A DNA stretch of 64,000 bases, taken from NCBI RefSeq assembly GCF_019457535.1, contig NZ_CP080417.1, positions 1,798,001 to 1,862,000 on the forward strand, given 5' to 3'. The notes below the pieces were generated by a model that saw only the letters and a program-made list of their open reading frames with translations, did no database searches and was not told the origin of the DNA. The position numbers and the translations under genes are program-made. This DNA is from Shewanella halotolerans. GTDB lineage: Bacteria; Pseudomonadota; Gammaproteobacteria; Enterobacterales; Shewanellaceae. Of the stretch, positions 27,393 through 34,319 are shown piece by piece. Every line of letters begins with the position of its first letter. Position 1 is the first letter of the stretch.

Positions 27393-28958
27393 TTAGAAGT
27401 GCTTTAGGAGACTTTGCCCATCTCGCAATGCTTCGGGCAGCAAAGCGGTTGGCATGTTTTGATAGCAGATGGGCCGTGTCCAGCGATGTATCGCCATGCT
27501 GCCCACCGAGGTGCTGCGACTGTCGGTGCTGGCAGGGTAGGGACCGCCATGGTTCATCGAGTGACACACCTCGACGCCTGTTGGCATCTGATTGAAGATA
27601 AGCCTGCCAACTCGCTGGCCTATGGCATCCACTAGGCTATGGGCATGAGCCCAATCGCCCTCGTTGCCATGAAGCGTGGCGGTAAGCTGCCCCTCAAGAT
27701 GCTCGGCAACGGCCTGCATCTGCGCGCCGTCCCGGCACTCTACCACTATCGCGAAGGGCCCAAAGACCTCCTGTTGCAGGGCGCTGTCGGCCAGATAACC
27801 TGCCGCATCCACCTTTACCGCCGCCGGGCGGGTATGGTGGCTGGCCTCGGCTGCCTTGCCCTGGGCCAGTAGCGTTAGCTGCGGATGTGCCAGCAGGGTC
27901 TCGGTTTGCTGCTGATAGGTGGTAGCGATGCCTGGGGTGAGCATGGCGCTGGCGGCTTGCTCGGCCAGGGTCTGGCTGAGTCTATCGCAGTAGCGGGTCA
28001 GCGCCTCACCCTTGATGGCGACAATCACCCCAGGGCTGGTACAGAACTGACCGTGGCCCATCATCATAGACTGCACCTGAGTTTCGGCCAGCGTCTCTGC
28101 CTGCTCGGCGAGTATCCCTGGCAGTAGGAATTGTGGATTGGTAGAGCCAAGTTCGCCATAGAAGGGGATTGGTTCGGGGCGCGCCGCGCAGCGATCGGCC
28201 AGGATGCGACCCACCTTTAGCGAACCTGTGAAGCCCACCGCCTTGATCTCTGGCGCCTCGACCAAGCCCGTCGAGAGGTCCGGGGTATGTCCCTGCAGCA
28301 GACTAAATACGCCGGCTGGCATGTCGCATGCCTGGATCGCCTTTTCTATGGCCTGGGTGACCAGCTCACTGGTGGCCGGATGCGCCGGGTGGCCCTTGAC
28401 GATAACGGGGCAACCTGCGGCGAGCGCCGATGCGGTGTCGCCCCCCGCGGTGGAAAATGCCAGCGGGAAGTTAGAGGCACCGAAGACGGCCACAGGCCCT
28501 AAGGCAACCTTGCCTAGGCGGGTATCTGGCTTTGGCAGCGGCTGACGCTCTGGTTGAGCCATGTCTGCAATCGATTGCTCTATTGGGTTAACAAGATTTT
28601 GGGCAAACAGGCGCAGCTGACCACAGGTGCGCCCAGTTTCGCCCTGTAATCTGGCCAGAGGCAGGCCGGTTTCGAGGTGGGCGGCTTCTATTATCGCCTC
28701 TTTGTCGGCCTCGATATGCTCGGCAATGGCGCTTAGAAAGGCGGCGCGCTCACTGTCGCTCTTGTTGCGATAGCTGTTAAAGGCCTGCTCAGCCGCCTTG
28801 GTGGCCAGGGCGAGCTGCTCATCGTCCGCGCAGGCAAAGTGCCAATCAATCTGAGCATTAGCGACGGGGTTAAAGCTTTGAAAGGCACAGGCTTCGCCCT
28901 GCCACTCGCCATTGATGTAATGCTGGCCGGTTAATCTGTTGGTGATGCTTAATGTCAT
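27393..28958 (-). CDS. alpha-ketoglutarate semialdehyde (2,5-dioxovalerate) dehydrogenase
   Basis: A 521-residue NAD(P)-dependent aldehyde dehydrogenase that would oxidise alpha-ketoglutarate semialdehyde to alpha-ketoglutarate, the last step of 4-hydroxyproline breakdown. The family marks are FYGELGSTNPQFLLP with the catalytic glutamate (about 265) and GHGQFCTSPGV with the catalytic cysteine (about 305). FGASNFPLAFSTAGGDTASAL is typical of the ketoglutarate semialdehyde subgroup. It follows the epimerase by 26 bases. The substrate is inferred from subgroup and neighbours. Confidence 0.92.
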   Translation of the reverse strand: MTLSITNRLTGQHYINGEWQGEACAFQSFNPVANAQIDWHFACADDEQLALATKAAEQAFNSYRNKSDSERAAFLSAIAEHIEADKEAIIEAAHLETGLPLARLQGETGRTCGQLRLFAQNLVNPIEQSIADMAQPERQPLPKPDTRLGKVALGPVAVFGASNFPLAFSTAGGDTASALAAGCPVIVKGHPAHPATSELVTQAIEKAIQACDMPAGVFSLLQGHTPDLSTGLVEAPEIKAVGFTGSLKVGRILADRCAARPEPIPFYGELGSTNPQFLLPGILAEQAETLAETQVQSMMMGHGQFCTSPGVIVAIKGEALTRYCDRLSQTLAEQAASAMLTPGIATTYQQQTETLLAHPQLTLLAQGKAAEASHHTRPAAVKVDAAGYLADSALQQEVFGPFAIVVECRDGAQMQAVAEHLEGQLTATLHGNEGDWAHAHSLVDAIGQRVGRLIFNQMPTGVEVCHSMNHGGPYPASTDSRSTSVGSMAIHRWTRPICYQNMPTALLPEALRDGQSLLKHF

Positions 28959-28984
28959 TGCTATTGTCCTTTTGAGGTGGCCGG

Positions 28985-29986
28985 TTAGACCACCTGAAAT
29001 CCGAAGGCATAGGGATCGTCATCGTCGACCGTGATGGCGTTGTGCCCGGTGATCCGCGCCCAGCCCTTGATACTTGGCATGATGGCGTCAAACGCGCCAA
29101 CCTTGGTGGCGGCTTCGATGCGGCCGACAAACTGGCTGCCTATGATGCTCTCGTGGGTGTACTCATCGCCGACCTTGAGCTCGCCGCGGCTATAGAGCTG
29201 AGCCAGACGGGCGCTGGTGCCTGTGCCGCAGGGTGAACGGTCGATCGCCTTGTCGCCATAAAACACTGCATTAGCGCCGTTGGAGCCTTCGCTGATGGTG
29301 TCGCCGGTCCAGAGCACGTGGGAGACGCCGTTGACCGTGGGGTCGTCTGGGTGCACGCAGCTAAGGGTGTTGTGGGCGATTTCGCGCACGATCGGGCTCC
29401 AGCGCAGGATATCGCCGGCGTTCCAGTGGCGCAGGCCAGGGAAGTTGGCCTGGGGATCGACGATGGCGTAGTAGTTACCGCCGTAGGAGACATCTATCTT
29501 GAGCGGCCCAAGGCCTGGGATATCCAGCACCACATCTTTATGGGCCAGATAGGCGGGTACGTTGAATATCTTGACCCAATCCACCTTGGCGCCGGTTTGC
29601 TGGTACTGCACCTTAATTTGCCCGGCGGGCACGTCTATGGTGAGCTGACCCGGCATCTTGGGGGTTAACAGGCCAGACTCGAGCGCGGCTGTGATGGTGC
29701 CTATGGTGCCGTGGCCACACATGGGCAGGCAGCCGCTGGTCTCGATAAACAGGATGGCGGCATCGGCGTTGTCGCTGCAAGGGGGGTAGAGGAAGGCGCC
29801 GGACATCATGTCGTGGCCCCTGGGTTCAAACATCAGCGCCTTGCGGATCCAGTCATACTGCGCCAGGAAATCCTGGCGCTTTTCGCTCATAGTGCGACCC
29901 TTGAGGTCCGGATGGCCACTGGTGACCAAACGGACCGGGTTGCCGCAGGTATGAGCATCGACGCAAAAGAAGGTACCTTTTAACAT
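28985..29986 (-). CDS. 4-hydroxyproline 2-epimerase
   Basis: Proline racemase superfamily, 333 residues. Converts trans-4-hydroxy-L-proline to cis-4-hydroxy-D-proline. Both catalytic cysteines are present: C90 in GCLPMCGHGTIG and C253 in DRSPCGTGTSAR, which marks a two-base epimerase rather than a dehydratase. The N-terminus reads VDAHTCGNPVRLV. It sits between the deaminase and aldehyde dehydrogenase genes, as expected for this pathway. The start is ATG 29986. Confidence 0.94.
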   Translation of the reverse strand: MLKGTFFCVDAHTCGNPVRLVTSGHPDLKGRTMSEKRQDFLAQYDWIRKALMFEPRGHDMMSGAFLYPPCSDNADAAILFIETSGCLPMCGHGTIGTITAALESGLLTPKMPGQLTIDVPAGQIKVQYQQTGAKVDWVKIFNVPAYLAHKDVVLDIPGLGPLKIDVSYGGNYYAIVDPQANFPGLRHWNAGDILRWSPIVREIAHNTLSCVHPDDPTVNGVSHVLWTGDTISEGSNGANAVFYGDKAIDRSPCGTGTSARLAQLYSRGELKVGDEYTHESIIGSQFVGRIEAATKVGAFDAIMPSIKGWARITGHNAITVDDDDPYAFGFQVV

Positions 29987-30006
29987 CTATGCCATACTCC
30001 CTAGAT

Positions 30007-30921
30007 TTAGTTGAGGTTGTACTTGTCGAGATCCAAGCGGGTAGCCAAGGCTTCGGCCATCACCTTTTCCACATAGGCACGCTCGTCACCGATCAAGGTC
30101 ATACGAGGCAGGCGCACATTTTCGCTGCCGCGGCCGACGATCTGCTCGGCAAACTTGATGCACTGTACCAGGGTCGGAATGGTGTCCAGGCGTAGCAGCG
30201 GCATGAACCAGCGGTAGATCTCACGGGCTTCTTCGATACGGCCGGCACGGGCCAGTTTAAACAGAGTAACAGATTCTCTTGGGAAGACATTGGTTAGGCC
30301 GGAGATCCAACCTGTGGCGCCCAGCAAAATGCTCTCCAGCGCAATATCGTCGACACCGCAGAGGATGTTGAAACGATCGCCGAAACGGCTCTGCAACTCG
30401 GTGAGACGGCGGGTATCTGTGGTCGATTCCTTGATGGCCACTATGTTTGGCTCTTCGGCCAGCACTGCGGTCATCTCCAGGTTGATGTCGACGCCATAAC
30501 CCACAGGGTTGTTGTAGATCATGATTGGCAGTTTGGTCGAGCGCGCCACGTGTTGATAGTGGGCTATCACCTCACGGTTTGTGCCGCGGTAGATCATGGC
30601 GGGCAGTAACATCAGGCCATCGACGCCGAGCGCCTCGACATCTTGGGCGTATTTCGCCGCCTGCTGGGCCGTGTTTTCGGTGCAGCCAGAGAGCACCAGG
30701 ATGCGGCCATTGACCGTCTTGACCGTGTGCTTGATAAATTCACGTTTTTCTTCCGGAGAAAGGGAGGCGTTCTCGCCTATGGTACCCAGGGCGATCACCC
30801 CATCGATACCGTCACGAATGAGGTCTTCCAGCATTCTTGCGTTCGACTCATAGTTGATCGAACCATCGTCATTAAATTGGGTAGAAATTGCTGGGAATAC
30901 ACCTTGCCAGTTTACTTTCAT
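30007..30921 (-). CDS. DapA-family pyrroline-4-hydroxy-2-carboxylate deaminase
   Basis: A class I aldolase-fold (DapA-like) enzyme of 304 residues that would convert pyrroline-4-hydroxy-2-carboxylate to alpha-ketoglutarate semialdehyde. The Schiff-base lysine is K164 in VAIKEST and the catalytic tyrosine is Y136 in MIYNNPVGYG. I start at the ATG at 30921, which has GAGG upstream; the open frame extends ten codons further without a better site. It is first in the leftward hydroxyproline operon, with a 20-base gap to the epimerase. The substrate is inferred from context; dihydrodipicolinate synthesis is unlikely here. Confidence 0.9.
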   Translation of the reverse strand: MKVNWQGVFPAISTQFNDDGSINYESNARMLEDLIRDGIDGVIALGTIGENASLSPEEKREFIKHTVKTVNGRILVLSGCTENTAQQAAKYAQDVEALGVDGLMLLPAMIYRGTNREVIAHYQHVARSTKLPIMIYNNPVGYGVDINLEMTAVLAEEPNIVAIKESTTDTRRLTELQSRFGDRFNILCGVDDIALESILLGATGWISGLTNVFPRESVTLFKLARAGRIEEAREIYRWFMPLLRLDTIPTLVQCIKFAEQIVGRGSENVRLPRMTLIGDERAYVEKVMAEALATRLDLDKYNLN

Positions 30922-31004
30922 GTTCAGACCTCTATAGATATTGCCGTGCAACGTGCGCGGCGAAAAAGTGATATCAAGTTTTGGCGTTTACCAAAAGCTA
31001 TAGT

Positions 31005-31018
31005 ATATTGTATACAAT
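31005..31018. promoter_or_regulatory. GntR-type operator candidate in hydroxyproline control region
   Basis: ATATTGTATACAAT contains a perfect 12-base palindrome, 84 bases before the leftward deaminase start. It is identical to the word at 15629-15642. Confidence 0.65.
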
Positions 31019-31090
31019 TTTAAGGGGAAGAAAAGCCCCTTGATGAGATTGCCGCTATTTATGTTTTTATCTCTCACCGGTAAATACTAT

Positions 31091-31104
31091 ATATTGCATA
31101 CAAA
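31091..31104. promoter_or_regulatory. second GntR-type operator candidate
   Basis: ATATTGCATACAAA differs at two positions from the palindrome at 31005 and lies 20 bases before the rightward dehydratase start. The pair would let one regulator control both divergent transcripts. Confidence 0.6.
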
Positions 31105-31124
31105 CAATAACAAAGGAAGTCCCT

Positions 31125-32165
31125 ATGCGCCTATTAGATTTAAGTCCTAGCTATCTCGATGCCTGCACCCGATTTAAGACCCTCGACGCTCACACCGAAG
31201 GCGAGCCGTTACGGATCCTGCTGGAGGGATATCCCGAGATCCCTGGAGACACCATATTGGCCAAACGCAGATATCTCACGGCGCATCTGGACCATTATCG
31301 TCAGCTCTTGATGCATGAGCCCAGGGGCCATGCCGATATGTATGGCGCCATCATCACTGCGCCTGTCACCCCCGGTGCCGATTTCGGCGTGCTGTTTCTC
31401 CATAACGAGGGTTACAGCAGCATGTGCGGTCACGGCATCTTGGCCTTAGTAACTGTGGCAGTTGAGACGGACACCCTAGCGCTAGGCGATACGCCAAGAG
31501 AGATAAAGATAGATGCGCCGGCTGGGCTTATCCATGCCAAGGCCTATCGTGATGAGACGGGTGAACTCAAGGTGAGTTTTCGTAACGTGCCTTCTTGGGC
31601 CGAGGCGCTGGATTGTCGCGTAACCGTCGATGGCATAGGCGAGGTGGCTTACGATATCGGTTTCGGCGGTGCCTATTACGCTTATGTCGATGCCGATGCG
31701 CTGGGGTTAAGCTGCGCGCCGGATAATGTCGCCCAGCTGATCGATTGGGGACGCCGCATCAAGCATGCTGTAATGGCTCAGCATCCGTTAGCTCATCCAT
31801 TAGAAGCGGATTTAGGCTTTCTCTACGGCACCATCTTTACATCGAGTAAGACCAGCTCCGCGGATGCCCACTCGCGCCATGTGTGCGTTTTTGCCGATGG
31901 CGAGGTGGATCGCTCGCCAACGGGAACAGGGGTTGCGGGTCGAATAGCTATACTTCACGCTCGAGGCGAGGTCGCACTGGGCGAGCGCCTGAAGATTGAG
32001 AGCATAGTCGATGGTGCCATGCAGGTTTACGCACTGGATAACGCCGACTTTTATGGCAAGGCGGCGGTGATCCCAGAGGTGAGCGGCCGCGCCTTTATTA
32101 CCGGGCGTCATGAGTTTATCTTAGATCCTAAGGATCAGTTTCAGCAGGGATTTATGCTCAGATGA
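31125..32165 (+). CDS. trans-3-hydroxy-L-proline dehydratase
   Basis: Proline racemase superfamily, 346 residues. Dehydrates trans-3-hydroxy-L-proline toward pyrroline-2-carboxylate. C101 in SSMCGHGILA is kept, but the second catalytic cysteine is replaced by T266 in DRSPTGTGVAGR. This Cys-to-Thr change is the established mark of the dehydratase group. The N-terminal LDAHTEGEPLRI is typical. It has AAAGGAAG upstream of the ATG and overlaps the FAD dehydrogenase gene by 4 bases. It is divergent from the 4-hydroxyproline operon. Confidence 0.93.
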   Translation: MRLLDLSPSYLDACTRFKTLDAHTEGEPLRILLEGYPEIPGDTILAKRRYLTAHLDHYRQLLMHEPRGHADMYGAIITAPVTPGADFGVLFLHNEGYSSMCGHGILALVTVAVETDTLALGDTPREIKIDAPAGLIHAKAYRDETGELKVSFRNVPSWAEALDCRVTVDGIGEVAYDIGFGGAYYAYVDADALGLSCAPDNVAQLIDWGRRIKHAVMAQHPLAHPLEADLGFLYGTIFTSSKTSSADAHSRHVCVFADGEVDRSPTGTGVAGRIAILHARGEVALGERLKIESIVDGAMQVYALDNADFYGKAAVIPEVSGRAFITGRHEFILDPKDQFQQGFMLR

Positions 32166-33493
32166 TCGAGGCTAATCACATGACAAACCAAGAGTTAACT
32201 GACCAGGATAAAGCCTCACAGGCCAGCGCTGCCTCTACCCGAAACGCGGATATCACTGTCATAGGTGCTGGCATTATAGGGCTTGCCAATGCCATCGCCC
32301 TGCAAAAGGCAGGCTTTAGCGTGCGCGTCATCGACAAGCAAGGGGTGGCGGCGGGCGCCTCCTTTGGTAATGCGGGCCACTTCGCCACCGAGCAGGTGTT
32401 TCCCCTAGCCGACCCGGCCATGCTCCCCAAACTGCCCGGCATGTTGCTCGACCCGTTAGGGCCGTTTCGCATTCAGCCGCGCTATTTTCTCAAGGCCCTG
32501 CCTTGGTTTATGCGCTTCTTAGTCAATATGTTGCCCGCAAAACGCGCCCATAACTCGGCGGCGATCAAGGCGTTAAATCAAAAGAGTATCCATGCCTGGC
32601 AGCAGCTGGTGAGCGAGTGCGGCTGCTCTGAGCTACTCAAACTCGAGGGCAGTCTCTTGGTGTTTGAGCAGACGCCTTTTATCGAGGTCGAGCGCGTATA
32701 CCAGAGCTACCGTGATGCCGGCGTGGCGGTGCAGCTAATCAGTGGTGAGGAGGTGAGGACGCTAGAGCCAGATCTCAGCCCCAATATCAATCACGGACTG
32801 TGGTTTACCGAGGTTGGCCATACGCCAGACCCGGCCGAGCTGTGCCATTGTTTAGCGACGCAGTTTGAGAAACTGGGGGGCGAGCTGGTGATCGGTGAGG
32901 TGACTCGATTGGCTAATATCGGCAAGGGCGAGCAAAGTGTCAGCGTCTGTGTGGGCGAAGGTGTTAATTATCAAAGTGACAAGTTATTGCTTAGCGCCGG
33001 CGCCTGGTCTAAGCCTTTGGCGCAGCAGCTTGGCTTTAAGGTGCCGCTGGAAACCGAGCGTGGCTATCATCTGATGATGCCACAGCAAAGTCGTCTGCTG
33101 CGGCCGGTGGCCTCATTTGAGCGCAAGTTTATTATTACCCCCATGAGCCGGGGGACCTGTTTGGCTGGTACGGTTGAATTTGGCGGCCTAAAGGCGCCGC
33201 TGGTCGAGGCTAGGGCCGACTGTCTGCTGCCCCATGCCAAGGCGCTGCTGCCAGATGTGTTAGCCAGTGCTAAAACCTCCCAGGGAGAGCGGTGGATGGG
33301 CTTTAGACCCTCGCTGCCCGACTCCTTGCCTGTGCTGGGCGCCTCACCTAAGAGTGATAAGATCTTCTTTGCCTTTGGTCACCAGCACCTGGGACTCACC
33401 TGGGCCGCCTTTAGCGCACAGCTTATGGCGAAGACCATCAAGGAGGAGAAGACTCAGGTGGATATAACCCCTTACCGTATCGACCGATTTTAG
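32162..33493 (+). CDS. FAD-dependent D-amino acid (D-hydroxyproline) dehydrogenase
   Basis: A 443-residue DadA/DAO-family flavoprotein. The FAD-binding motif is VIGAGIIGLANAIAL (33-47). AGASFGNAGHFATEQVFPL is a dehydrogenase-type signature, and MGFRPSLPDSLPVLG lies near the C-terminus. It would oxidise cis-4-hydroxy-D-proline to the pyrroline substrate of the deaminase, which completes the pathway. It shares ATGA with the end of the dehydratase gene, so translation is coupled; an internal ATG at 32180 is possible. The electron acceptor is probably the respiratory chain (family knowledge). Confidence 0.9.
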   Translation: MIEANHMTNQELTDQDKASQASAASTRNADITVIGAGIIGLANAIALQKAGFSVRVIDKQGVAAGASFGNAGHFATEQVFPLADPAMLPKLPGMLLDPLGPFRIQPRYFLKALPWFMRFLVNMLPAKRAHNSAAIKALNQKSIHAWQQLVSECGCSELLKLEGSLLVFEQTPFIEVERVYQSYRDAGVAVQLISGEEVRTLEPDLSPNINHGLWFTEVGHTPDPAELCHCLATQFEKLGGELVIGEVTRLANIGKGEQSVSVCVGEGVNYQSDKLLLSAGAWSKPLAQQLGFKVPLETERGYHLMMPQQSRLLRPVASFERKFIITPMSRGTCLAGTVEFGGLKAPLVEARADCLLPHAKALLPDVLASAKTSQGERWMGFRPSLPDSLPVLGASPKSDKIFFAFGHQHLGLTWAAFSAQLMAKTIKEEKTQVDITPYRIDRF

Positions 33494-33654
33494 GTGGCAC
33501 ACTATGAGACAAGGCGAGTGATTCAAGGATAACGAGATAAAAGAAAGCCGGCATGCATGTCTGTAAAATCGCATCTCGGTAAAGATTCGATTGCGCTTTA
33601 GCTTTGGCATTGCTGTAGCATTATAGTGGTTAATAACATTTTGCTGGGGCCTTT

Positions 33655-34245
33655 ATGGAAACCTTAGATCAACTACTCGAGCGTATTGCCCGCTGTCAGA
33701 TCTGCCAGCCGCATCTCAGCTATAAGGTGCGGCCCGTGCTGCAGGCGGCATTGAGAGCCAAGGTGTTGATTGTCGGTCAGGCGCCGGGCACTAAGGCCGC
33801 GGCCAGCGGACTTCCTTTCGACGATCCAAGCGGTGATAGGCTCAGGGATTGGCTCGGTGTTAACCGCGAGCAGTTTTACGATCCCTCCCTTTTTGCCATC
33901 GTCCCCATGGGGTTTTGCTATCCGGGGAAGGGACGCTCAGGGGATCTGCCGCCAAGGGCCGAATGTGCGCCGGCTTGGCGAGAGCCTCTGCTGGCACACC
34001 TAAAAAACATTCAACTCACCCTAGTGATTGGCCGATATGCCCAGGCCTATCATTTCGGTAAGCAGTGTGGCGGGGTGACTGAGTGTGTGCGAGACTGGCG
34101 GCGCCATGGTAGCCAGGTCATGCCGCTACCGCATCCCAGCCCTCGCAATAATCTCTGGCTCAGGCGTAATCCCTGGTTCGAAACCGAATTATTGCCCGTG
34201 CTCAAAGCAAGAGTGACGAGCGCCATTTCATTAGGCGTTAAATAA
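33655..34245 (+). CDS. uracil-DNA glycosylase superfamily protein
   Basis: A 196-residue protein of the uracil-DNA glycosylase fold. Motif A is VLIVGQAPGTKAAASGLPF (about 37-55) and the C-terminal motif is PHPSPRNN (about 158-165). C14, C17, C87 and C103 are spaced much like the iron-sulfur ligands of family 4 glycosylases, so a 4Fe-4S cluster is plausible. The DNA substrate is uncertain; many relatives are uncharacterised. It stands alone after the hydroxyproline island. Confidence 0.82.
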   Translation: METLDQLLERIARCQICQPHLSYKVRPVLQAALRAKVLIVGQAPGTKAAASGLPFDDPSGDRLRDWLGVNREQFYDPSLFAIVPMGFCYPGKGRSGDLPPRAECAPAWREPLLAHLKNIQLTLVIGRYAQAYHFGKQCGGVTECVRDWRRHGSQVMPLPHPSPRNNLWLRRNPWFETELLPVLKARVTSAISLGVK

Positions 34246-34250
34246 AGAAA

Positions 34251-34280
34251 CTCATCGGCTGGCTATTACCGGCCGATGAG
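34251..34280. terminator. hairpin between glycosylase-like and dipeptidase-like genes
   Basis: CTCATCGGC and GCCGATGAG form the outer stem, with further pairing inside. On the minus side it is followed by TTTCTTTATTT, so it can end the leftward gene and perhaps the rightward one. Confidence 0.75.
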
Positions 34281-34319
34281 ATTTGCGTGATTGGCTACAG
34301 CTTGTTGGCTATAGCGGGG

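Noticed and set aside
27386..30195. Many rightward frames opposite the hydroxyproline operon
   Set aside because: They are shadows of GC-rich codons in well-supported leftward enzymes.
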